Assembly: GCF_001975225.1 (NCBI RefSeq)
Contig: NZ_CP019445.1
Span: 620,001 to 684,000, forward strand
Length of the DNA: 64,000 bases
Source: Kosakonia cowanii JCM 10956 = DSM 18146
GTDB lineage: Bacteria; Pseudomonadota; Gammaproteobacteria; Enterobacterales; Enterobacteriaceae
Direction of reading: 5' to 3'
This document shows, piece after piece, positions 55,307 to 64,000 of this stretch (position 1 is the first letter of the stretch; each line of letters opens with the position of its first letter). The notes beneath the pieces are model-generated. The model was not told the origin of the DNA. It ran no database searches and saw nothing but the letters and a program-made list of their open reading frames with translations. The position numbers were made by a program, and so were the translations under genes.

Positions 55307-58300
55307 CTAAAACTCAAACTGATAGAGCAAATCAAGTGCCTGATCTACGCCAGACACCGCTTCAAGATACAGCTTAGGCATCAGGCGATAACGTAACGTG
55401 AGAGTCGCCAGTGAGTCAAAAATTCCTACACCATATTTTACTTGTAGACCCGGCAGCACATAGCCGCTGACCACCACTTGTGAGGAGTCGCCGACGCCCT
55501 GTGTGTCCAGCGCCAGGTTGCTGACGCCAAAGGTCTCGCCGATTTTACCCACAACCTGCCCACTTTGCGCAACCCCAAGACCAATTAACATCGACGTCAT
55601 TGCCGCACTATCGCTCTGTTCGCTCTCCAGCCCCTGCCCGCGCAGCAGGTAGGACAACGCTTCCTGCTGCGACATCGCCGGGTCGGAGAAGATCTCCGCT
55701 TTCGGTTCATCCGCAGAGCCGGTCACGCGCACCCCGGCAATCACATCGTTCTCCGTGGCTTCCGGGTTACGGATCGCTTCGAGGTTAAGCAGCGGCTGAT
55801 CCGGCGGGCCGGAGAAGAGCAGCTCACCTTTACGCACAATCAGATCCTGCCCGTATGCGCGGAAGCGCCCTTCCGGAATATTGATCTGCCCGTTCAGCCC
55901 AAGGCCCTGCTTATCCTGCGCCACTTTCAGATCGCCTGTCAGCCGCGCTTTCAGCCCGAAGGCCGAGAGCCGCACGTTGTTGCCGACATGCACCGTCACA
56001 TTGCTGTTGATCGGGATCGACGCCCGCTGCTCCTCTTCCGGTTGCAGCTGGTCGTTGAGCATCACCTCATCGCTGGAGACGCCGACCGCGCTCTCCGGCA
56101 CATCGTGCACCACAATGCGCGCCCACGGCACATCAACATCACCGTCCAGGGTAAACAGGCTCGGCGTCGCTTCAAACACTACATCCGGCGAGACATCAAG
56201 GCGCACCATCGGCGGCACGGTAATGCGCACCTTGCTGCCTTTCGCCGCAATGCGCGCGCGCCAGTTGTTGATCTGGCTCCAGTCCGCATCGCCGCTGAGG
56301 TTGATCTGCCCCTGGCTGGTACGTACCACGCCTTGCAACGTTGACGTTGTTCCGTTGAAGTTCATCGCCAATTGGCTCGGCTGCATGTCGAACGGCATAA
56401 AGTTGCCCTCAACATCCAGCGCATTCAGCCCAAGCTGCCCAAACAGCTGCGGGCTTTGAGCGTTGCCGCCAAGGCGTAGGTTGGCATTGAGCGTCCCCGC
56501 CGCTTTCTCGCCGCGGCTAAAGATGGCATTCGCCATCGCCAGCGAGAAGTTGCGAATGTTCACCGTCCCGCCGAGATTGCGTCGACCTTGCGGATCGGTG
56601 ACCTGAATCTGGCCGTCGAACTGGCCATTATTGGTCAGCCGCATCAGCCAGCCGAGATCGGCGCGATCGTTTTGCAGCTTCGCATTCAGGTTCAGCGTGT
56701 CGAAGGCGACCGGCAATGGCGCACCATTGACCTCCTGCGTCACTTTCACCCCACGACCAGCAAGTGTCACCTGCCCCTGCGGCAGCCCCGGTTTGGTGCT
56801 GTCCCAGCTGACATCCGCTTTGCCGCTAAAGACACCGCTCGCCTGCGTCGCTTCCGGCATAAACGGTTTCAGCATCGCAAGGTCGAAACGATTGAGATTG
56901 ACCACCGCGCGCCCTGCCGCACCGGCATCAATGGTTTGCGGCACGCACAGCTCGGCATTCGGGTTGAGCCAGCAGTGCGGGCCAATGGCGATCTTCTGCT
57001 CCTGGTTGCGGTAATCGAGCGCAATCGGGCGCGTCAGCGACCATGGCCCCACTGGCGTGGCGAAGCGCGTGTCGCTGAGCGTCCCTTTCCAGCGCTGCTG
57101 CTGGCGGTCCAAGCTGCCTGCCAGCGCCAGCTGACCGGAGACCGGTTCGCCCTGCACGCGCAGCTGCAATTTATGCTGCTTCTCATTGCCGTCGGCGGCC
57201 AGCGTCACCAGGCTGATGTTGACGCCAGGCTGGGCGATACGCTCAACGCGCACGTTCAGCTTGCCGCCAATCTGATCGCTGGATTTCACATCCCCTTCCA
57301 CACGCACGCGGGCGATGGAGAGCTCCTGCCAGCGCAGATTGTTGGCAGTAATGTCCGCCAGCGCCTGCGGCGCATCGACGGTGCCGCGCACTTTCACCAC
57401 CCCTTTCGCCGTGCCGCCAAGACCCGGCAGCGCGTTATCGAGGCCTGGCGCATCGATAGTGGCGTCAAGGTTGAGATCTTTTACCCCCAGCTCGCCTTTG
57501 ATATCAGCACTGTTTTTGCCCAGCTCAAGGTGCAGGCCGGGGATCACCCATTGCAAATAGCTGTTGCCTTTAAGCTGCCCGTCGACCTTGACCCGGTTCT
57601 GCTTAACGTTGCCGTTAAGCTTCAGCTCCGGTACATCCATCTGCCAGCTGCCGCCGTAAAGGCTGCCGCGGGTTTTCACCAGGCCATTGAGCTTCGCAGG
57701 CCACTCGGGGAAGGCTTTTGCCGTATCAATGCCGTTCAGCGTCAGCTCGCCGCGCCAGCTGATCGCCTGCTGCCAGTCGAGCAGCGCTTTCAGTTCGGTG
57801 GTGCCCTGCAGCGCAGCAATAGAGAGCTTATCGATGCTGATCTGCTGCTCGTTGCCTTTACCGTCCAGCGTGATGGTAGCCGGCGGAACCTGCTGCCCTT
57901 TTACCGCCGTACGGAACGAGAGCGCGTAGTCGGTCATTTTGCCGCTGAGCTTCAGCTTCAGGTTATCGGCCTGATACTGCTTCTCGCCGGTAAAGGGCCA
58001 GTAGAGCTGCTGGCTGGTGATATCAAGATTGAGCGGTAACCCCGCTTCTGCCAGCCGCGTCTGCGCCCGCAGCACCATATCCACCGGGCCAGAGAGGTTT
58101 ACGCCAAGCTCCAGCTGCTTGCGCAGTTCGCCGCCCACTTTCAGCTTCACCTTCTCGCCTTTCAGCGGATCGACATTCAGCGTCGAGTTGAGCGTGATAT
58201 CGACCGGCCAGCTATCGCGCAGCTGCGCGGTGCCGGTGGCGTTGACCTGGCCCTGATTCGAGTCGATATCGAAGGCGTCGAGCTTCATCTGCCCGTCAAT

Positions 58301-59083
58301 GCTGCTCACTTTCAGCAGCAGGCTGCGCACGAGGATATCGGTATCGCCGGTCAGGCGCAGCTGCTCACCGCGAAACTCTTCAATATTGAGGTTGAGCGGC
58401 AGATGCACATCCTGCATCTCCGGCAGCAGCGGCTTCTCAAACAACGCTTTCAGCGTTTCGCCCAGCGGTTTCTCTTCCGGCCTGGGGTTGTGCACCTTCG
58501 GATCGAGAACCTCTTCCTGCGCCACATCGGCCGCTTTCGGCAGCGCAATCAGCAAGCCCTGTAGCGAGGTCGGTTTCAGGGTCAGGTTTTTCTCCTGCCA
58601 GTTCAGGCCGGAGCTAAAATCCATCAGCGAGACGGTGGTGTCATCAATTTTGATATTGATGTTTTCCAGCGCCACCCGGCTCAGCATAATCGGATACGGC
58701 GTGGAGAGGTTCAGCGGCCCGCTATCTTCCTCTTCCACCTTCTGCGCAGGCGGCATCTTTTTGGTGTCGATCGCCACGTTGATATCTTTCAGCGACAGAT
58801 CGTTAACGCAAACACTGCTGTTGCGCAGGCAGCCGAGGTTAAGCGCAAAGTGGATCTGCCCCGCGTCGACCGCCACGCCCGGCTGGGTATAGCGGATATT
58901 TTTCAGCGACAGATCGCGCCAGCCGCCGGTGACCTGACCGATCTCCAGCCCCGGCACCCAGCGGTTCGCTGCTTTAAACAGCAGATGCAGGCCGCTGGTG
59001 GTGCCGACCAGAAAGATCGCCGTACCCAGCAGTAATACAAGAAACGCCACCACGCCGAGGCTGATCTTCTTCCATAAACTCAT
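55307..59083 (-). CDS. tamB: Translocation and assembly module protein TamB
   Basis: A 1258-residue AsmA-like protein (1259 in E. coli) that bridges inner and outer membranes and works with TamA in lipid transport and outer-membrane protein assembly. A signal anchor lies at about 7-27 ([21 protein letters not shown]), followed by a very long beta-rich groove domain and the C-terminal DUF490 domain, ending [20 protein letters not shown]. The start overlaps the tamA stop by four bases (ATGA), so the two are coupled. Confidence 0.96.
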   Translation of the reverse strand: MSLWKKISLGVVAFLVLLLGTAIFLVGTTSGLHLLFKAANRWVPGLEIGQVTGGWRDLSLKNIRYTQPGVAVDAGQIHFALNLGCLRNSSVCVNDLSLKDINVAIDTKKMPPAQKVEEEDSGPLNLSTPYPIMLSRVALENINIKIDDTTVSLMDFSSGLNWQEKNLTLKPTSLQGLLIALPKAADVAQEEVLDPKVHNPRPEEKPLGETLKALFEKPLLPEMQDVHLPLNLNIEEFRGEQLRLTGDTDILVRSLLLKVSSIDGQMKLDAFDIDSNQGQVNATGTAQLRDSWPVDITLNSTLNVDPLKGEKVKLKVGGELRKQLELGVNLSGPVDMVLRAQTRLAEAGLPLNLDITSQQLYWPFTGEKQYQADNLKLKLSGKMTDYALSFRTAVKGQQVPPATITLDGKGNEQQISIDKLSIAALQGTTELKALLDWQQAISWRGELTLNGIDTAKAFPEWPAKLNGLVKTRGSLYGGSWQMDVPELKLNGNVKQNRVKVDGQLKGNSYLQWVIPGLHLELGKNSADIKGELGVKDLNLDATIDAPGLDNALPGLGGTAKGVVKVRGTVDAPQALADITANNLRWQELSIARVRVEGDVKSSDQIGGKLNVRVERIAQPGVNISLVTLAADGNEKQHKLQLRVQGEPVSGQLALAGSLDRQQQRWKGTLSDTRFATPVGPWSLTRPIALDYRNQEQKIAIGPHCWLNPNAELCVPQTIDAGAAGRAVVNLNRFDLAMLKPFMPEATQASGVFSGKADVSWDSTKPGLPQGQVTLAGRGVKVTQEVNGAPLPVAFDTLNLNAKLQNDRADLGWLMRLTNNGQFDGQIQVTDPQGRRNLGGTVNIRNFSLAMANAIFSRGEKAAGTLNANLRLGGNAQSPQLFGQLGLNALDVEGNFMPFDMQPSQLAMNFNGTTSTLQGVVRTSQGQINLSGDADWSQINNWRARIAAKGSKVRITVPPMVRLDVSPDVVFEATPSLFTLDGDVDVPWARIVVHDVPESAVGVSSDEVMLNDQLQPEEEQRASIPINSNVTVHVGNNVRLSAFGLKARLTGDLKVAQDKQGLGLNGQINIPEGRFRAYGQDLIVRKGELLFSGPPDQPLLNLEAIRNPEATENDVIAGVRVTGSADEPKAEIFSDPAMSQQEALSYLLRGQGLESEQSDSAAMTSMLIGLGVAQSGQVVGKIGETFGVSNLALDTQGVGDSSQVVVSGYVLPGLQVKYGVGIFDSLATLTLRYRLMPKLYLEAVSGVDQALDLLYQFEF

Positions 59084-60813
59084 AATTCTGGCCCCAACCC
59101 GATGTAAAACTGCAACCCGTGCTCCTCTTTATCGCCGACCGGTACCGCGAAATCGAGCTTGATCGGCCCGACCGGCGACTGCCAGCGCACGCCGACGCCG
59201 GTGCCGGTTTTAAAGTTGCTGCGGCGGATATCGCTCACCGCTTCGCCGCTGTCGACAAACACCGCGCCCCACCATTTACCAGTGACGTTGTACTGATACT
59301 CCAGCGAGCCGGTCGCCAGTTTTGAGGCACCAATCAGTTTGCCGCGTTCGTTCTCCGGGGAGATCGATTTGTATTTATAACCACGAATGCTGCGATCGCC
59401 CCCGGCGAAGAAGCGCAGATCCGGCGGCACGCGCTGGAAATCACCGGTTTCGATCCAGCCGAGGTTGCCGCGCGCGATAAAGCGATGGCGATCGTAGAGC
59501 GTACGAATCCAGACGTTTTGCGCCTGCAAGACGAGGAAGTCGACATCCGATCCCCAGGCGGTGTTGGAGTAATCGACCGAGTAGCGCTGGGAGTCGCCCC
59601 AGGTTGGCATCAGGCCGCCGCGCGAGCGGGTACGGCTAATCATCACGCCCGGATAGAGCAGCATGGTGGTGTTGGTGACGTTGGCCTGGGTAAAGTGATC
59701 GAGGCTCCAGCGCAGGTTGATCGCCCGCTGCCAGCCACTGGAGAGATCCCAGTAGCGCGACAGCGCGAGCGTCGTTGAGTCCGCTTCAGTATCGTTAAGA
59801 TCGGTACGCTTGAACCCGCCCTGCACCAGGTAATACTGCTCCAGCGGATTTTTCAGCAGCGGCATCTTGTAGCTGAAATCGAGTTGCTGCTCCGGCGCCG
59901 AGACGCTCATGCTGGTGGTAAAGCTGTGGCCGTAGGAGTTGACCCACGGTTTTTTCCACGTCGCTTTGACGCGCGGCCCGACATCGGTGGAGTAACCGAC
60001 GCCGGTCTCAATGGTGTTTTCCGTGCGCGGCGAAACCACGCCTCTCAGCGGCAGCACTTTGGTCTTACGCGCTTTATCGAACTCCGGCGCGACAATCACC
60101 GAGTTAAACCAGCCGGTGGCGGAGAGGCGGCGGTTAAGCTCCGCCAGATCCTGGGTCTGGTAATAGTCCCCCTCGTGGAAAGGGATAAGGTTTTGCAGAT
60201 ACTCGTCGCGAATTTGCGAGCCCTGGAAGGTAACATCACCGAAGCGGTAACGCTGACCGCTGTCATAATCGATATCCCAGAACGCCTGGCGGCGATCCAG
60301 CGCAATACCCAGCTGGCTTTTGTTGAACTGGCTGTCGAAGTAGCCTTTACGCAGCGCGACGCTGGTAAGGGATTTTTTAAAGCTGTCGTAGTCGTGATGG
60401 TTTAACACCGTGCCGATAGCCGGCCGCTTTTTCAGCAGCGAAAGGTAGTCGCTGTCGGTACGCGCGCCGCCGCGCAGGATCACGTTGTTGCCGCCGATGC
60501 GCACAGGCTCACCCGCCGTAACGCGGGCGATCAGCACCTGGCGCCCCTTCTCCGGCGGTGGACGCAGTTCGAAAACAATGGTTGGCTCGTAGTAGCCTAA
60601 CGCTTTTAGCCCTTCGCGGATGGCATCATCAACGCGCGCCTGGAAACGGCGGTCGGGCGTCACTTCATCACTCTGGATAGTCGACAGTTGGGCGCGCACA
60701 TTTTTCTGCAGTTGCCCGGTTAACCCCTCAAGTTGCAATCGCACATTGGCGGCGAATGCCGTTTCGCTCACCAGCAACAAACCGGCAAAACATAAAAGAC
60801 GGATCTTTGGCAC
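59080..60813 (-). CDS. tamA: Outer-membrane assembly factor TamA
   Basis: A 577-residue Omp85-family protein, exactly the length of E. coli TamA when a GTG start is used at 60813; AGGAGAGAAC precedes it, and upstream in-frame ATG codons would remove the signal peptide from the N-terminus. The signal peptide ([20 protein letters not shown], with AA) is followed by three POTRA domains and a 16-strand barrel with the Omp85 motif [16 protein letters not shown]. It ends [16 protein letters not shown], a typical C-terminal barrel strand. Overlaps tamB by four bases; divergent from msrA. Confidence 0.95.
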   Translation of the reverse strand: MPKIRLLCFAGLLLVSETAFAANVRLQLEGLTGQLQKNVRAQLSTIQSDEVTPDRRFQARVDDAIREGLKALGYYEPTIVFELRPPPEKGRQVLIARVTAGEPVRIGGNNVILRGGARTDSDYLSLLKKRPAIGTVLNHHDYDSFKKSLTSVALRKGYFDSQFNKSQLGIALDRRQAFWDIDYDSGQRYRFGDVTFQGSQIRDEYLQNLIPFHEGDYYQTQDLAELNRRLSATGWFNSVIVAPEFDKARKTKVLPLRGVVSPRTENTIETGVGYSTDVGPRVKATWKKPWVNSYGHSFTTSMSVSAPEQQLDFSYKMPLLKNPLEQYYLVQGGFKRTDLNDTEADSTTLALSRYWDLSSGWQRAINLRWSLDHFTQANVTNTTMLLYPGVMISRTRSRGGLMPTWGDSQRYSVDYSNTAWGSDVDFLVLQAQNVWIRTLYDRHRFIARGNLGWIETGDFQRVPPDLRFFAGGDRSIRGYKYKSISPENERGKLIGASKLATGSLEYQYNVTGKWWGAVFVDSGEAVSDIRRSNFKTGTGVGVRWQSPVGPIKLDFAVPVGDKEEHGLQFYIGLGPEL

Positions 60814-61059
60814 GTTCTCTCCTGAATATCCTCGCTCCCACTCCTGGAAGGAAACGTAAGCGCAGCTCCGCGCTGGGCCTGATTGTGCCACGACAGCAGC
60901 AGCCAGGCTGATAAAAACCCGCATTATCGGGTTGAAAAACGGACGACTAGCCCAAAATTTCTTATGTTTAAATCTAGTCTGATTTAGGTCGTACATTGTG
61001 TTAAAACACCATCCTTAACACAACCCTAACCGCAATGACACTCGCCGGGAGGTATTACC

Positions 61060-61704
61060 GTGAGCCTGTTCGATAAAAATAACCTTGTTTCTCAGTCTGA
61101 TGCTCTGCCCGGACGCCCGACGCCGATGCCTGTCGCCAGTTTACACGCTGTTAACGAGCACTCGATGACACATGTGCCGGAGGGCATGGAGGTGGCGATT
61201 TTCGCCATGGGTTGCTTCTGGGGCGTGGAACGCCTCTTCTGGCAGCGCGAAGGAGTCTACAGCACTGCCGCAGGCTACACCGGCGGCTATACGCCAAACC
61301 CAACCTACCGCGAAGTGTGCAGCGGCCAGACCGGGCATGCCGAAGCGGTACGCGTGGTTTACGATCCGAACGTGGTGAGCTACGAGCAGCTGTTGCAGAT
61401 TTTCTGGGAGAACCACGATCCGGCGCAGGGGATGCGTCAGGGCAACGATCGCGGCACGCAATACCGCTCCGCCATCTATCCGCTCACCCCGGAGCAGGAC
61501 GCCGCCGCCCGCGAAAGCCTGGCGCGCTTCCAGGCAGCAATGCGTGAAGCGGGTGACGCACGCACCGTCACCACTGAGATCGCCAGCGCCAAACCGTTCT
61601 ACTACGCGGAAGATGAGCACCAGCAATATCTCTATAAAAATCCGCAGGGCTATTGCGGGATCGGTGGTATCGGCGTGTGCTTGCCGCCGCAGCTTAACCC
61701 CTAA
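61060..61704 (+). CDS. msrA: Peptide methionine sulfoxide reductase MsrA
   Basis: A 214-residue MsrA (E. coli 212) that reduces methionine-S-sulfoxide. The catalytic motif [11 protein letters not shown] lies near residues 51-61 and the recycling cysteines are in the C-terminal [21 protein letters not shown] start is used at 61060, preceded by GGGAGGTATTACC, as in E. coli. Divergent from tamA; monocistronic. Confidence 0.96.
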   Translation: MSLFDKNNLVSQSDALPGRPTPMPVASLHAVNEHSMTHVPEGMEVAIFAMGCFWGVERLFWQREGVYSTAAGYTGGYTPNPTYREVCSGQTGHAEAVRVVYDPNVVSYEQLLQIFWENHDPAQGMRQGNDRGTQYRSAIYPLTPEQDAAARESLARFQAAMREAGDARTVTTEIASAKPFYYAEDEHQQYLYKNPQGYCGIGGIGVCLPPQLNP

Positions 61705-61883
61705 ATAAAGGGGGGAATAGGCGACAAAAAGTGGCGAAATTAGCCGCTGGCAGGCTGTAACACGCTTACGCTATACTAACGGCGCAATTGCCGGTCCACC
61801 GCTTCGGGCCGGCATTCATTGTGTTTACCACATGGATATTCCAAAAAAACCTTCCGAGGATCCGGTTAACAGCTGGATAAATT

Positions 61884-63218
61884 ATGTTAAACAGTATCTT
61901 AGTCATACTCTGTCTGATCGCGGTGAGCGCGTTTTTCTCGTTATCTGAGATCTCGCTTGCCGCATCGCGAAAAATCAAACTTAAACTGCTTGCCGATGAT
62001 GGCAACATCAACGCCCAACGCATCCTGAAAATGCAGGAAAATCCCGGCACCTTCTTCACCGTGGTGCAGATCGGCCTGAACGCCGTCGCCATTTTGGGTG
62101 GTATCGTCGGTGACGCCGCCTTCTCCCCCGCGTTTTACAATCTGCTGCTCAATGTCGTTTCACCACAGCTTGCCGATCAGCTGAGCTTTATCATCTCGTT
62201 CACGCTGGTAACGAGTCTCTTCATCCTGTTTGCTGATTTGACCCCGAAACGCATCGGTATGATTGCGCCTGAAGTTGTGGCTTTGCGCATCATCAACCCG
62301 ATGCGCTTCTGTCTCTTCGTTTTCCGCCCGCTGGTGTGGTTCTTTAACGGCATGGCGAACGTCATTTTCCGCATCTTCAAACTGCCAATGGTGCGCAAAG
62401 ATGACATCACCTCTGACGATATCTACGCCGTGGTGGAAGCCGGTGCGTTAGCCGGGGTGCTGCGTAAGCAGGAGCATGAACTGATTGAGAACGTGTTTGA
62501 GCTGGAGTCACGCACTGTTCCCTCGTCGATGACTTCGCGTGAAAACGTGATTTGGTTCGATCTGCATGAAGATGAGCAGAGCCTGAAAAACAAGGTATCT
62601 GAGCATCCGCACTCGAAGTTTCTGGTCTGTAACGGTGATATTGACCATATCGTTGGTTATGTCGATTCGAAAGATCTGCTTAACCGCGTGCTGGCAAACC
62701 AGAGTATGGCCCTGAACAGCGGCGTGCAGATCCGCACGACGCTGATTGTGCCGGACACGTTGACGCTCTCTGAAGCGCTGGAAAGTTTCAAAACTGCGGG
62801 TGAAGATTTCGCGGTGATCATGAACGAATATGCGCTGGTGGTGGGGGTGATTACCCTGAACGACGTAATGACCACGCTGATGGGCGATCTGGTCGGCCAG
62901 GTGGAAGAGATGATCGTCGCCCGTGATGAAAACTCATGGCTGATTGACGGCGGTACGCCGATTGATGACGTGATGCGAGTGCTGGATATCGATGAGTTCC
63001 CGCAGTCCGGCAACTATGAAACCATCGGCGGGTTTATGATGTTTATGCTGCGTAAAATCCCGAAACGCACCGATGCGGTGAAGTTCTCCGGCTACAAGTT
63101 TGAAGTGGTGGATATTGATAACTACCGCATCGATCAGCTGCTGGTGACGCGTATTGATGCGCGCACCACGGTGCTGACGCCGAAACTACCGGATATGGAA
63201 GATAAAGGCGCGGCATAA
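61884..63218 (+). CDS. ytfL: CNNM/CorC-family membrane protein YtfL
   Basis: A 444-residue protein (447 in E. coli) with an N-terminal DUF21/CNNM transmembrane domain (helices near 3-22, 62-80, 94-116 and 130-147), two CBS domains (about 200-330; FAVIMNEYALVVGVITLNDV) and a C-terminal CorC/HlyC domain (about 350-430). Relatives have been linked to cation or polyamine tolerance; the substrate is uncertain. A TATACT -10 box lies near 61771-61776. Confidence 0.93.
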   Translation: MLNSILVILCLIAVSAFFSLSEISLAASRKIKLKLLADDGNINAQRILKMQENPGTFFTVVQIGLNAVAILGGIVGDAAFSPAFYNLLLNVVSPQLADQLSFIISFTLVTSLFILFADLTPKRIGMIAPEVVALRIINPMRFCLFVFRPLVWFFNGMANVIFRIFKLPMVRKDDITSDDIYAVVEAGALAGVLRKQEHELIENVFELESRTVPSSMTSRENVIWFDLHEDEQSLKNKVSEHPHSKFLVCNGDIDHIVGYVDSKDLLNRVLANQSMALNSGVQIRTTLIVPDTLTLSEALESFKTAGEDFAVIMNEYALVVGVITLNDVMTTLMGDLVGQVEEMIVARDENSWLIDGGTPIDDVMRVLDIDEFPQSGNYETIGGFMMFMLRKIPKRTDAVKFSGYKFEVVDIDNYRIDQLLVTRIDARTTVLTPKLPDMEDKGAA

Positions 63219-63238
63219 CGCCGGAAGCGGAAACATCA

Positions 63239-63262
63239 ACGGCCCCATTGGGGCCGTTTTTT
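63239..63262 (+). terminator. ytfL terminator
   Basis: ACGGCCCC-ATT-GGGGCCGT hairpin followed by six T. Confidence 0.93.
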
Positions 63263-63293
63263 ATAGGACTTTATTACTGCATAGCACAACAGA

Positions 63294-63500
63294 TTAAGCC
63301 ATTTCGGTCTGCAGGCGCAGAACCTGGCGGTTAACTTCAGACATAACAGAAAAGTGCTGTTTGTCTTTCACTTTCGGCAGAAGGATTTTGCCCTTATCAA
63401 ACTCGAAAGCGCCAACGTCCTTGATATACAACCGTCCACGGAACAGGATCTTGACGTACTTAGCCACCTGAAGTGGGTTGTAACGCTGGAAAATTTTCAT
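63294..63500 (-). CDS. ytfK: DUF1107 protein YtfK, SpoT-stimulating factor
   Basis: A 68-residue basic protein, the same length and nearly the same sequence as E. coli YtfK ([20 protein letters not shown] start), which binds SpoT and shifts it toward (p)ppGpp synthesis under phosphate and fatty-acid starvation. The start at 63500 follows AGGAGAGATAGAAGA. The in-frame extension to 63599 is unsupported. A TTGTCATC half-site in the upstream region could be part of a Pho box, but its second half is poor. Confidence 0.95.
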   Translation of the reverse strand: MKIFQRYNPLQVAKYVKILFRGRLYIKDVGAFEFDKGKILLPKVKDKQHFSVMSEVNRQVLRLQTEMA

Positions 63501-63836
63501 TCTTCTATCTCTCCTGTAAAACACATTACGCCCTTGCGGTGCCACATTTGGTCCGACGTTGATGAGCGCAAATTTTGATGCCCAGTGACTATAGTCCACA
63601 ACATGAGCGATACATAGTCTGAATGGGTTTATTTACCTTTTGATGACAATTAATCAGAATTTTCTTTTCAAACCCTGAAACTTCGCAGTATAAGCCTACG
63701 TTTTTTAACCGATATGTGCGTTAACCCGCAAACTGGCACCCCAATTGCGGGAAAAGCGTATTGATCGCACATATGATTAAACTGCCGTACCGAGTGGTCG
63801 GATCACCTGCATATAAACATGAGAGATGGAGACACC
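63501..63836. other. Divergent ytfK-ytfJ regulatory spacer
   Basis: No gene is seen in these 336 bases. They must hold the two divergent promoters; the sequence is AT-rich in the middle. No operator is clear enough to annotate. Confidence 0.5.
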
Positions 63837-64000
63837 ATGACCCTACGTAACATTCTGGCAGCGACATGCTTGTTACTGCCGCTGGTCGCTTCAGCGCATA
63901 ACTTTGAAACCAACCAGCGCGTGCCGCCTGTGGGCGTTGCCGACCGCGGGGAGTTGCTGCTGAATAACGACAAGTTTAGCTATAAAAACTGGAATAGCGC
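63837..64000 (+). CDS. ytfJ: YtfJ family periplasmic protein, N-terminal part
   Basis: The first 54 codons of YtfJ, cut by the end of the window. A signal peptide (MTLRNILAATCLLLPLVASA, cleaved before HNFETNQRV) is followed by the start of the thioredoxin-like fold domain (RVPPVGVADRGELLLNNDKF), which matches E. coli YtfJ well. The ATG follows GAGATGGAGACACC. The function is not established. Confidence 0.92.
   Translation, partial: MTLRNILAATCLLLPLVASAHNFETNQRVPPVGVADRGELLLNNDKFSYKNWNS

Noticed and set aside
63637..63655. Pho box upstream of ytfK
   Set aside because: Only one TTGTCATC half-site fits; the second half is GGTAAAT, too far from the consensus to annotate.

Overview
The window reads as chromosome of an enterobacterium in the Enterobacter/Kosakonia/Klebsiella neighbourhood. 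From leuX at the left to ytfJ at the right, the gene order is that of the 95-96 min region of E. coli, in inverted orientation: leuX, ahr, lptG, lptF, pepA, holC, valS, yjgN, yjgM, rraB, argI, tabA, pyrLBI, ridA, mgtA, treR, nrdDG, cybC, pmbA, darP, mpl, fbp, the ytfQRT-yjfF operon, ppa, ytfP, tamB, tamA, msrA, ytfL, ytfK, ytfJ. miaE is present (absent from E. coli K-12), and treBC and chpBS are missing. Predicted proteins are close to E. coli lengths and the intergenic spaces carry many REP/BIME elements. The species is inferred from protein content and synteny only.

Bases 1-3842 are AT-rich accessory DNA abutting the 3' end of leuX, a classic island integration site. It holds the end of a DNA phosphorothioation operon (dndD 3' part, dndE). 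Facing it is a DUF262-DUF1524 (GmrSD/SspE-like) nuclease gene, followed by an N-terminal scrap of dptF, the ATPase of the usual Dpt restriction partner. The modification genes thus look intact while the usual restriction cassette is decayed, with a different nuclease type in its place.

Bases 3843-31284 are mostly core genes: leuX, a stand-alone phage-type lysozyme, the aldehyde reductase Ahr, a one-chain ATP-dependent dihydroxyacetone kinase, the LPS exporter permeases, PepA, HolC-ValS, MiaE, RraB, the arginine and pyrimidine carbamoyltransferases with their ARG boxes and attenuator, the Mg2+ transporter MgtA with a PhoP box and a diverged MgtL leader peptide, an orphan trehalose repressor, and the anaerobic ribonucleotide reductase.

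Bases 31290-40265 are a second accessory block between nrdG and cybC. It contains a RelBE-type toxin-antitoxin pair and, on the minus strand, a nine-gene cassette: a small PRD protein, an SFCGS-family protein, DUF4312, DUF4311 and DUF4310 proteins, a metal-dependent amidohydrolase, a DgaE-like PLP ammonia lyase, a DgaF-like 2-keto-3-deoxy-6-phosphogluconate aldolase, and a BglG/LicR-type regulator with PTS domains. No experimentally defined substrate is known to me for this cassette (the EF_0829-EF_0839-type cluster of Enterococcus). The sequence supports an uncharacterised uptake-plus-catabolism system ending in deamination and aldol cleavage of an amino-sugar acid. Upstream lies a CRP-like site and a perfect 20-bp palindrome. 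This is the best candidate in the window for an undescribed system.

Bases 40266-64000 return to core genes with three insertions: a secreted DUF4432 gene split by a single TAA codon, a sigma-28-promoted chemoreceptor followed by a zinc-ribbon DUF2569 membrane protein, and dense BIME clusters. The right end cuts into ytfJ; the left end cuts into dndD.
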